Of a DNA stretch of 37,135 nucleotides, positions 8,842 through 15,701 are shown piece after piece. Made by a program: the position numbers and the translations under genes. Below the pieces are notes generated by a model, which was given only the letters and a program-made list of their open reading frames with translations, searched no databases and was not told the origin of the DNA. Origin of the DNA: Paracoccaceae bacterium (GTDB taxonomy: Bacteria; Pseudomonadota; Alphaproteobacteria; Rhodobacterales; Rhodobacteraceae); contig JAQWUC010000003.1 of assembly GCA_029242355.1 (NCBI GenBank), forward strand, positions 1-37,135, given 5' to 3'. The stretch's first letter is position 1. Every line of letters begins with the position of its first letter.

Positions 8842-10020
8842 TTAAACCCGTTGTAGGGCAATAGCAATTCCTTGACCCCCACCAATGCACATTGTCACCA
8901 AGCCCAGTTTACCATTAATCCTCTGTAGTTCTGATATAGTCTTTATTGCCAATATTGCCCCAGTTGCTCCAACAGGATGACCTAATGCAATTGCGCCACC
9001 GTTTGGGTTTACCTTTTTAGGATCTAAATCTAATTCTTTGGTAACCGCACATGCTTGGGCCGCGAAAGCTTCATTACTTTCGATCACATCAAAATCATCT
9101 AATTTCAATTTCAGTCTCTTGCATAGTTTTTTGACTGCAGATATCGGGCCTATTCCCATAACTTCCGGTCTAACGCCAGTTTGAGCGTATCCTAGGATTT
9201 TCGCTACTGGATTGAGGTTATTTTTGGAAACAGCATTTTTTGTGGCTAGAATTAATGCGGCAGCTCCATCATTTATCCCAGATGAGTTACCAGCGGTAAC
9301 TGTTCCGCCTTTCTTAAAAACGGCCGGAAGGTTTGAAAGCTTTTCTATATTAGTTTCTTTTGGATGCTCATCTTGATCAAAGATTGTTATTTCATTTCGT
9401 TTTCTGAGTTCGATTGGAATAATTTGTTCCTTAAATCTACCAGCTTCAATGGCCTCCAAGGCCTTTTTCTGACTTTCAGAAGCAAAATTATCCTGATCAT
9501 TTCGAGAAATTTGAAGTTCATCTGCCACATTTTCAGCTGTCACTCCCATGTGCCCAGTTCCAAATGGACATGTCAGGGCTCCAATCATCATATCTGTTAT
9601 TATTGCGTCGCCCATTTTTCGTCCCCATCGTGCTTCAGCAATTATGTGAGGAGAGCGGCTCATATTTTCTGCTCCTCCTGCGAGCCCAAAGTCAGAATCG
9701 TCCAGCATCAAGCTTTGGAATATTGAAACAATTGCTTGGGCACCTGATCCGCACAAGCGATTGACGTTCATGGCAGGGGTTTCATTTGGAATTTTTGCCT
9801 GTAAAGCTGCTACTCTAGATAAATACATATCTTTGGGTTCCGTATTTATTACGTGTCCAAAAGCTACTTGACCAATGTCTTCTGCCTTGATGTTAGATCT
9901 TTGAATAGCTGCTTTACTGACAGAGGATGCTAATTCGATTGGAGAAACTCCTGACAACGAACCACCAAATGTTCCTATTGCCGTTCGGGCACTTCCTAAA
10001 ATAAAAATTTCGTTACTCAT
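8842..10020 (-). CDS. Acetyl-CoA C-acetyltransferase (thiolase)
   Basis: Condenses two acetyl-CoA to acetoacetyl-CoA or performs the reverse thiolysis. 392 residues, typical for a tetrameric biosynthetic/degradative thiolase. The active-site residues are all present: Cys90 (NVNRLCGSGAQA), His348 (GGAIALGHPVGATGA) and Cys378 (VTMCIGGGQGIA). The N-terminal SARTAIGTFGG is also standard. It may serve short-chain fatty acid or amino acid breakdown or polyhydroxyalkanoate synthesis; no phaB or phaC is present, so the assignment to AtoB, PhaA or BktB stays open. It is monocistronic in appearance and divergent from the aminotransferase gene. Confidence 0.93.
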   Translation of the reverse strand: MSNEIFILGSARTAIGTFGGSLSGVSPIELASSVSKAAIQRSNIKAEDIGQVAFGHVINTEPKDMYLSRVAALQAKIPNETPAMNVNRLCGSGAQAIVSIFQSLMLDDSDFGLAGGAENMSRSPHIIAEARWGRKMGDAIITDMMIGALTCPFGTGHMGVTAENVADELQISRNDQDNFASESQKKALEAIEAGRFKEQIIPIELRKRNEITIFDQDEHPKETNIEKLSNLPAVFKKGGTVTAGNSSGINDGAAALILATKNAVSKNNLNPVAKILGYAQTGVRPEVMGIGPISAVKKLCKRLKLKLDDFDVIESNEAFAAQACAVTKELDLDPKKVNPNGGAIALGHPVGATGAILAIKTISELQRINGKLGLVTMCIGGGQGIAIALQRV

Positions 10021-10183
10021 TGTGGCACCATTTATACGATTGTTTAATAAGAGAGTTTAGATATACTATTTAAAGAATTTTTGAATTAAAAATTTTTTAT
10101 GAAATTTAACTGAAGGTGAGTATAAATTTTGTTTGATGTTTTTTTCAAGAGAAAAATTAATTTAGAGTATGAGAATTGGTTTT

Positions 10184-11038
10184 ATGGTTAGAACTGTTTA
10201 TGTAAATGGAGAATTTGTTCCTGAGTTTGAAGCAAGAATTTCTATTTTTGATAGAGGATTTCTTTTTGCAGATAGCGTGTATGAGGTCATAGCGGTATTA
10301 GAAGGAAAATTAATAGATTGGGATCATCATATTAAAAGACTTAAAAGATCATTGAAAAGCCTTGATATTTTTGCGCCGGTAAATGCAAAAGAACTTCTTG
10401 AGGCACACCGTGATATCATAAAATTGAATAAGTTATCAGATGGTTTGATCTATATGCAGATCTCCCGAGGTTCTAGCGAAAGAAATTTTATCATTGAAGA
10501 TAATTATAAAGCTTCAATTGTAATGTTCTCTCAGCAAGTAGATTTGTTGGGTCCGCATCGTTTAAGCAGATGCTTAAAAATATTAACTTTGCCCGAGGAG
10601 CGGTGGATGCATCGAGATATAAAAACTACGCAATTGCTAGCTGCAAGTTTGGCGAAGACCAAGGCGCATGACCTGGGGTATGATGACGCTTGGTTTGTTG
10701 AGAATGGTTTCATCACAGAAGGAACTTCGAGTAATGCGTTTATAGTTTTAAAAAATAATAAAATTGTTACTCGTAAAATAGGTAAAGTGATTCTTCCAGG
10801 TGTCACCCGATCTTCAATATTGGAGGCAGCTATATTCTTGGGCCTTGAGGTTGAAGAGAGACCTTTTTCTATAAAAGAGGCGGAAACTGCTAAAGAGGCT
10901 TTTATCACGTCAGCAACAAATTTTATAGCATCTGTTATTGAGATAAATGAACAAATAATTGGAAGCGGTAAAGTTGGAAGAATAACAAAATTGCTTAGAG
11001 AGCAATATATAATCGATATGAAACGAACATCTGTTTGA
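10184..11038 (+). CDS. D-amino-acid transaminase-like class IV aminotransferase
   Basis: PLP-dependent fold-type IV aminotransferase that would interconvert D-alanine/2-oxoglutarate with pyruvate/D-glutamate, supplying D-amino acids for peptidoglycan. The N-terminus VYVNGEFVPEFEARISIFDR and GFLFADSVYEV are class signatures. The PLP lysine lies in HRDIKTTQLL (Lys147 from this start) and the conserved glutamate in ITEGTSSNAF. The start at 10184 (284 residues) follows the family pattern M-x-RTVYVNG. An in-frame ATG at 10169 adds five residues but has GAG only one base before it. A branched-chain or 4-amino-4-deoxychorismate enzyme is less likely from these motifs. Confidence 0.87.
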   Translation: MVRTVYVNGEFVPEFEARISIFDRGFLFADSVYEVIAVLEGKLIDWDHHIKRLKRSLKSLDIFAPVNAKELLEAHRDIIKLNKLSDGLIYMQISRGSSERNFIIEDNYKASIVMFSQQVDLLGPHRLSRCLKILTLPEERWMHRDIKTTQLLAASLAKTKAHDLGYDDAWFVENGFITEGTSSNAFIVLKNNKIVTRKIGKVILPGVTRSSILEAAIFLGLEVEERPFSIKEAETAKEAFITSATNFIASVIEINEQIIGSGKVGRITKLLREQYIIDMKRTSV

Positions 11039-11126
11039 TTCGTTTAAACCAGCGTTCTCGAAAGATTACGTAATTATAACTGAACCCAACTAAAATGTAT
11101 CTTTTTAAAATTTAAAATCTGAATAA

Positions 11127-11402
11127 TTAATCTTGGTTGTGGTCAATTATTTTATTATCCTCGAGTTGATATTTTTCTTTCCACTCGTCAAATGGAATCC
11201 CATAAAAAATTTCGCGAGCTTCCTCTTTTGACATTTCTATATTCTTCTCAGATGCAGCTTCTTGATACCATCTTGAAAGGCAATTCCTACAAAACCCAGC
11301 TAAATTCATTAAATCAATGTTCTGAACATCTGTTCTTTTCGCCAGGTGATTACGTAGTTGTCTAAAAGCTGCCGCTTCCAATTCAGTAGTTATATCAGTC
11401 AT
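11127..11402 (-). CDS. DUF1244 family protein
   Basis: A soluble 91-residue helical protein. The diagnostic core is FRQLRNHLAKRTDVQNIDLM followed by NLAGFCRNCLSRWYQEAA, which I recognise as the DUF1244 family of proteobacteria. Two cysteines in CRNC (Cys38, Cys41) could bind metal or form a disulfide, but no function is established to my knowledge. It lies 12 bp downstream of the N-formylglutamate amidohydrolase gene on the same strand, a pairing I recall from Rhodobacterales, so an operon is likely. An 88-bp gap to the convergent transaminase gene holds no clear terminator. Confidence 0.88.
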   Translation of the reverse strand: MTDITTELEAAAFRQLRNHLAKRTDVQNIDLMNLAGFCRNCLSRWYQEAASEKNIEMSKEEAREIFYGIPFDEWKEKYQLEDNKIIDHNQD

Positions 11403-11414
11403 AACCAGTTTATT

Positions 11415-12173
11415 TCACTCCTTTATCTGTTTAATACTTCTATTAAGAACGGTTTTTATTATTTTGGCCCATTTAATTTGTCCACCTTTATGATCTATAA
11501 GATCGTTTCTAATTTCAATTAATACGTGCAATAAGTTATTATATATCCCATGTTTTGATAAGGTGTCTCCGTTTAAATTTCCTGAGTAAGGTTGGTTTTC
11601 TCCTACACGAATATCCTTGAATTTGGTAAACTCACTAAGCACAGCATTAGACATTCTTGTGTCTTTACCCCAGAGAATACCAATATGCCAAGGGCGAGGA
11701 GTATATTGATTTAATTGGGGTGTGAATGAGTGAATCGAAACAATACATGGAGTTATTTTTTTTCTTTGCTTTTTTTTTAGAAAATTAGCAATAGCGTTAT
11801 GATACGGGTCATAAAATAATTTTTGCCGTAAGGTTACTTGCTCTGGTGTTAAATTGCAGTTGCCTTTGATTATCGCACCATCATATATTTGCATGATTGA
11901 TGTTGGGTCTTCTTTTGATCGATTAGGATCAATAACTAAACGAGAATAATTAGTTGTTATTAGCGGAGCACCAAGTATTTTACCAAGGTTGAGAGCGGTA
12001 TCTTTTGCTCCAATGTCGTAAGCAATATGCCTTTGCAATTCTTCACTTTTTAAGCCTAGCTGAGTTTTAGAAACAGACATTGGAATACGATTAGTGGCAT
12101 GGTCACATAAAATTAAGAATTTTGAATTGTAATTTTGATAGAAAATCTGATAGGTATCTTCTGATGATTTCAT
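11415..12173 (-). CDS. N-formylglutamate amidohydrolase family protein
   Basis: A 252-residue protein of the FGase family (hydrolysis of N-formyl-glutamate to glutamate and formate, usually the last step of histidine breakdown). Visible family motifs are LILCDHATNRIP, RHIAYDIGA, TNYSRLVIDPNRS and IVSIHSFTP. No hut genes surround it, and a DUF1244 gene follows, so it may act on another formylated or acylated amino compound rather than in histidine catabolism. No obvious Shine-Dalgarno precedes the ATG at 12173. It is divergent from pyruvate kinase. Confidence 0.85.
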   Translation of the reverse strand: MKSSEDTYQIFYQNYNSKFLILCDHATNRIPMSVSKTQLGLKSEELQRHIAYDIGAKDTALNLGKILGAPLITTNYSRLVIDPNRSKEDPTSIMQIYDGAIIKGNCNLTPEQVTLRQKLFYDPYHNAIANFLKKKQRKKITPCIVSIHSFTPQLNQYTPRPWHIGILWGKDTRMSNAVLSEFTKFKDIRVGENQPYSGNLNGDTLSKHGIYNNLLHVLIEIRNDLIDHKGGQIKWAKIIKTVLNRSIKQIKE

Positions 12174-12263
12174 GCAAGACCAGTTAGGTTGAAAAGTAAG
12201 TTGTTCTCGAATTAAAAATGATGGCCGTCAAGTTTGTACGTTATTCCCTTTGATTTGGTCGAT

Positions 12264-12293
12264 TTCTCATTAAAAAACTTATGCTTTTATAAT
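12264..12293 (+). promoter_or_regulatory. Candidate sigma-70 promoter of the pyruvate kinase gene
   Basis: A perfect TATAAT (12288-12293) follows TTCTCA (12264-12269, four of six) after 18 bp. It lies 53 bp before the chosen ATG, in the 173-bp interval shared with the divergent N-formylglutamate amidohydrolase gene. Pattern match only. Confidence 0.5.
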
Positions 12294-12346
12294 CCGAAAT
12301 AATGCAATCGATCAACAACTATAAAAATTAGGAGAATTTGATAATT

Positions 12347-13804
12347 ATGGATGAAACTTTGAGAAGACAGCGTCGGGTTAAGATTGCTGCAACTTTGGGG
12401 CCTGCGTCAGATAATCGAAAAATCATAAAGGATTTGTTTTTAGCTGGTGCTGATGTCTTCAGGTTAAATTTAAGTCACGGCACCCATAGCGATATAAAGA
12501 GACGGTTTGATATTATTAGAGATATTGAAGCAGAGCTGGATCGACCAATTTGTATAATGGCTGATTTGCAGGGACCAAAATTGCGGTGTGGTCATTTTAA
12601 GGGGGGTTCAACGATCTTGGCGGAAGGAGATGACTTTTGTTTTGACTTAGATAATACTCCTGGAGATTCTTCTCGTGTTTGTCTCCCTCATATAGAAATT
12701 TTTGAAGCCTTAGATGTTGGATCGAAATTACTTATTGATGACGGTAAAATAAGATTAAAGGTTCTGTCTTGTGAAGCTAATCAGGCTAAACTAAGAGTTT
12801 TGGTGGGTGGAGTCATATCGGATAATAAAGGAGTAAATGTTCCAGATGTAGTCTTACCTGTTGCGGCTCTTTCCGAAAAAGACCGAACGGATCTAGAGTT
12901 TGTATGCCGTCTTGGCGTAGATTGGTTGGCTTTATCTTTTGTACAAAGAGCAAAAGACATAGAGGAGGCCCGGAAATTGGTAAAGGGTAGGGCTGAAATT
13001 TTATCCAAAATTGAAAAACCAGCTGCGGTAGAAGCTTTTGACAGTATATTAGAAGTGTCAGATGGGATAATGGTTGCAAGGGGAGATTTAGGAGTCGAAC
13101 TACCGGTCGAGGCTGTGCCTCCAATCCAAAAAAGATTAGTTAGCGCATGCAGGGCTAAAGGAAAACCCGTTATAGTAGCCACCCAAATGATGGAAAGCAT
13201 GATTAATGCCCCAGTGCCTACTAGAGCTGAAGTTTCTGATGTGGCTCAGGCTATTTATGAAGGTGCTGATGTTGTTATGTTGTCGGCCGAATCAGCAGCG
13301 GGCCTGTATCCTGTTGAGGCTGTGAGTACTATGAATAATGTTGCCGTTGAGGTTGAGAAAGATCCTATCCATCGTCAAGTATTAGAGTCAGCGCGGACGC
13401 CTGGAAAAAGAGGAGTTTCCGACGCTATAACAGTGGCTGCTCGTGAAATAGCAGAAACAACAAATGTAAAAGCTATTTGCTGTTTTACTCATAGTGGCAC
13501 TACCGCTCTACTTGCGTGCCGCGAAAGACCTCGGGTACCAATAATAGCTTTAACCCCTAAAATAGGAATAGCCAGGAGATTGACTTTAAATTGGGGTCTA
13601 CATTGTGTTGTGACAGAGGAGGTAGAGCGTTTCAAGATGGCCGTTGTTAGCGCTGCCCGGGCAGCAAGAGAAAATGGGTTCGCATCGAATAAGGATAAAA
13701 TCGTTGTGATAGCAGGAGTTCCATTTAATGTTCCTGGTTCTACTAATATTTTGCGGGTAGCGCCAGTTAATGAAAAATCGATTTTTGATGGTGAAATTGA
13801 TTAA
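12347..13804 (+). CDS. pyk: Pyruvate kinase
   Basis: Converts phosphoenolpyruvate and ADP to pyruvate and ATP at the end of glycolysis. 485 residues from this start. The N-terminal barrel opens with RRVKIAATLGPASD and VFRLNLSHG (38-45). The B domain follows GPKLRCG. The active-site lysine is in ILSKIEKPAAVEAF, metal binding in MVARGDLGVELP, and signatures continue with VIVATQMMESM, TRAEVSDVAQAI and VVMLSAESA. The C-terminal allosteric domain spans about 350-485. I prefer ATG 12347 to the in-frame TTG at 12338: AGGAG (12330-12334) is 12 bases from the ATG and only 3 from the TTG, and the family begins M-x-RRxRxVKI. Confidence 0.96.
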   Translation: MDETLRRQRRVKIAATLGPASDNRKIIKDLFLAGADVFRLNLSHGTHSDIKRRFDIIRDIEAELDRPICIMADLQGPKLRCGHFKGGSTILAEGDDFCFDLDNTPGDSSRVCLPHIEIFEALDVGSKLLIDDGKIRLKVLSCEANQAKLRVLVGGVISDNKGVNVPDVVLPVAALSEKDRTDLEFVCRLGVDWLALSFVQRAKDIEEARKLVKGRAEILSKIEKPAAVEAFDSILEVSDGIMVARGDLGVELPVEAVPPIQKRLVSACRAKGKPVIVATQMMESMINAPVPTRAEVSDVAQAIYEGADVVMLSAESAAGLYPVEAVSTMNNVAVEVEKDPIHRQVLESARTPGKRGVSDAITVAAREIAETTNVKAICCFTHSGTTALLACRERPRVPIIALTPKIGIARRLTLNWGLHCVVTEEVERFKMAVVSAARAARENGFASNKDKIVVIAGVPFNVPGSTNILRVAPVNEKSIFDGEID

Positions 13805-13837
13805 AATAAATTTACTGTAAGCACTTAATGAAATACC

Positions 13838-13866
13838 TTGCCTTTGAGCTAATAACTGCATATACC
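13838..13866 (+). promoter_or_regulatory. Candidate sigma-70 promoter of the rpmI-rplT operon
   Basis: TTGCCT (13838-13843) and TATACC (13861-13866) are separated by exactly 17 bp, the optimal spacing. Transcription would start near 13873, giving a 5' leader of about 63 bases before rpmI. It separates the ribosomal operon from pyk, which ends at 13804. Confidence 0.5.
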
Positions 13867-13872
13867 AGCATA

Positions 13873-13935
13873 AGCGTACAGGCTTGGCCAGTGAGGGCTG
13901 CCATGTTTGTCATAATACTTCGATGAGGAGAAAAA
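13873..13935 (+). promoter_or_regulatory. Putative structured 5' leader of rpmI-rplT
   Basis: The segment between the presumed transcription start and the rpmI ATG can form AAGC/GCTT (13872-13875 with 13882-13885) and a bulged stem TGGCCAG/CTGCCA (13885-13891 with 13898-13903, loop TGAGGG), followed by the GAGGAG ribosome site. L20 autoregulates its own operon through a leader structure in several bacteria, so a regulatory leader is plausible here. I see no match to a defined class by eye. Confidence 0.3.
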
Positions 13936-14136
13936 ATGCCCAAAATGAAGACTAAGTCTAGTGCAAAGAAGCGCTTTAAGGTAACTGCAAGTGGAAGTAT
14001 AAAATCTACTCAAGCTGGAAAACGGCATGGAATGATAAAGCGATCCAGAAAATTCATAAGGAACGCTAGAGGTACAACAGTTTTGGCAAAAGCTGATGAG
14101 AGTACTGTAAAATCATTTATGCCATATTCGGGTTAA
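13936..14136 (+). CDS. rpmI: 50S ribosomal protein L35
   Basis: A very basic 66-residue protein of the large ribosomal subunit, the normal length for bL35. Diagnostic motifs are [15 protein letters not shown] at the N-terminus and [13 protein letters not shown] in the middle, with MPYSG at the end. GAGGAG six bases before the ATG gives a strong ribosome site. It is first in rpmI–rplT, with pheS and pheT following on the same strand; infC is not adjacent, unlike in Escherichia coli. Confidence 0.97.
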   Translation: MPKMKTKSSAKKRFKVTASGSIKSTQAGKRHGMIKRSRKFIRNARGTTVLAKADESTVKSFMPYSG

Positions 14137-14152
14137 AAAGGGGGATTAGAAA

Positions 14153-14515
14153 ATGTCACGTGTAAAATCAGGTGTGGTTACTCACGCTCGTCACAGAAAA
14201 GTGGTAAAAGCTGCGAAAGGCCATTATGGGGCTAGGCACAGAAATTTCAGAACTGCTGCCCAATCTGTAGATAAGGCAATGCAGTATGCAACCCGAGATC
14301 GTAAAGTGAGAAAAAGAACTTTTAGAGCTTTATGGATCCAAAGAATAAATGCTGCAGTAAGATCTTTAGACGAAACAATGAATTATTCTAAGTTTATAAG
14401 TGGATTGTCTTTAGTTGGAATTGAAATGGATAGAAAAGTTTTGGCGGATTTGGCCGTAAATGAGCCAGATGCTTTTAGTATCATTGTAGAGAGAGTTAAA
14501 AAGGCATTAGTTTAG
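14153..14515 (+). CDS. rplT: 50S ribosomal protein L20
   Basis: Large-subunit assembly protein of 120 residues. The long basic N-terminal helix is seen as [20 protein letters not shown] and [14 protein letters not shown], followed by the globular domain [18 protein letters not shown]. It starts 16 bp after the rpmI stop with GGGGGA upstream, so the two are co-translated from one message. L20 is a known translational repressor of this operon in other bacteria, which fits the structured leader before rpmI. Confidence 0.97.
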   Translation: MSRVKSGVVTHARHRKVVKAAKGHYGARHRNFRTAAQSVDKAMQYATRDRKVRKRTFRALWIQRINAAVRSLDETMNYSKFISGLSLVGIEMDRKVLADLAVNEPDAFSIIVERVKKALV

Positions 14516-14531
14516 TAAGAGTGCTGATTTA

Positions 14532-14582
14532 ATGCTCTATGTTCTTCCTAATAAAAAAAATAAAAATGTTGGCTGGTTATGA
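14532..14582 (+). other. Possible 16-codon upstream ORF overlapping the pheS start
   Basis: An ATG at 14532 opens a 16-residue frame ([16 protein letters not shown]) ending in TGA at 14580-14582, so it overlaps the pheS ATG (14579-14581) as ATGA. pheS itself has no good Shine-Dalgarno, so re-initiation is conceivable. There are no phenylalanine codons, so it is not an E. coli-type attenuation leader. Its own ribosome site is also poor, and it may be chance. Confidence 0.2.
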
Positions 14583-15664
14583 ACGAAATATCAGAGTTAA
14601 GGAAAAGATATTTGGTTTTAATAAACTCAGCCGACACTGATTCTGCCTTAGAAGATGTGAGGATAAAAGCTCTTGGGAAAAAGGGTGAAATAGCACTAAA
14701 GATGCGTGAGCTTGGTAAGATGAACATGGAGCAACGCCAAGCTCAAGGTCCTGTCCTTAACGCTTTGAAGGAAGAAATTAACAACTTAATCAAAACCCAA
14801 AAGGATAATATCGAAGGGCAATTACTCGATAGTCGGGTGGCTTCTGAGTGGATGGATATAAGTTGCTCAACTCGACTGTCGGGCGGAGGATCTGTACATC
14901 CAGTAACCCAAGTGACAGAAGAGGTTATAGCAATTTTTTCTAGCTTGGGATTTAAAGTTGCGGACGGACCTCAAGTAGAAAGTGATTACTATAATTTTGA
15001 CGCGCTAAATATCCCGCCAGAACATCCTGCTAGGCAAGAATTTGATACTTTTTATATTTCTGGAGATGAGGATGACCAGACACCATCAAATGTATTGAGG
15101 ACTCATACAAGCCCTGTCCAAATTCGACATATGCAACAGGTAAATGGGCCTTGCCGAATTATTGCTCCAGGAAGAGTTTTTCGATCAGATTATGATCAAA
15201 CCCATACACCGATGTTTCACCAAGTAGAGGGATTGGCTATCGATACAGATATATCGATGGCTAATTTAAAATGGGTCCTAGAGGAATTTTGCCGGGCATT
15301 TTTTGAAGTAGAGACTGTTCAATTAAGGTTTAGAAGCAGTCACTTTCCATTTACCGAACCCTCCGCAGAGGTAGACATTCGTTGCTCTTGGGTAGACAAT
15401 CAATTGAAAATTGGTGAAGGAAATGATTGGATGGAAATTTTAGGAAGTGGGATGGTTCATCCAAAGGTTCTTGAAGCGGTTGGTCTGGACTCAGATAAAT
15501 ATCAAGGTTTTGCATTTGGTGTTGGGATAGACCGAATTGCAATGTTGAAATATGGCATACCTGACTTGCGTTCGTTCTTTGACAGTGACTTAAGGTGGCT
15601 AAGACATTTTGGGTTTTCCGGTAATGACTACCCTGCTTTGCATAGTGGGTTAAGTAAATTTTAA
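14579..15664 (+). CDS. pheS: Phenylalanine-tRNA ligase alpha subunit
   Basis: Catalytic subunit of the α2β2 enzyme that charges tRNA-Phe. 361 residues, usual length. The N-terminal coiled coil (about 1-85) contacts tRNA. The class II core follows: [37 protein letters not shown], the motif 2 region [20 protein letters not shown], and motif 3 [18 protein letters not shown]. The [15 protein letters not shown] stretch lines the phenylalanine pocket. It lies 63 bp after rplT and 37 bp before pheT on the same strand. The ribosome site is weak, and see the overlapping short frame. Confidence 0.97.
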   Translation: MNEISELRKRYLVLINSADTDSALEDVRIKALGKKGEIALKMRELGKMNMEQRQAQGPVLNALKEEINNLIKTQKDNIEGQLLDSRVASEWMDISCSTRLSGGGSVHPVTQVTEEVIAIFSSLGFKVADGPQVESDYYNFDALNIPPEHPARQEFDTFYISGDEDDQTPSNVLRTHTSPVQIRHMQQVNGPCRIIAPGRVFRSDYDQTHTPMFHQVEGLAIDTDISMANLKWVLEEFCRAFFEVETVQLRFRSSHFPFTEPSAEVDIRCSWVDNQLKIGEGNDWMEILGSGMVHPKVLEAVGLDSDKYQGFAFGVGIDRIAMLKYGIPDLRSFFDSDLRWLRHFGFSGNDYPALHSGLSKF

Positions 15665-15701
15665 CGAACGATATCCACGGGAATAAATTGAGGATACATA
15701 G

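Noticed and set aside
9302-9312. A second near-copy of the yggT-leader arm (GTTCCGCCTTT)
   Set aside because: It lies in thiolase coding sequence (KGGTVT) and has no partner arm nearby; coincidence.
11082-11115. Possible intrinsic terminator between the transaminase and DUF1244 genes
   Set aside because: Only AT-rich sequence and a short ATTACGTAAT palindrome are in the gap; no GC-rich stem followed by a T-run.
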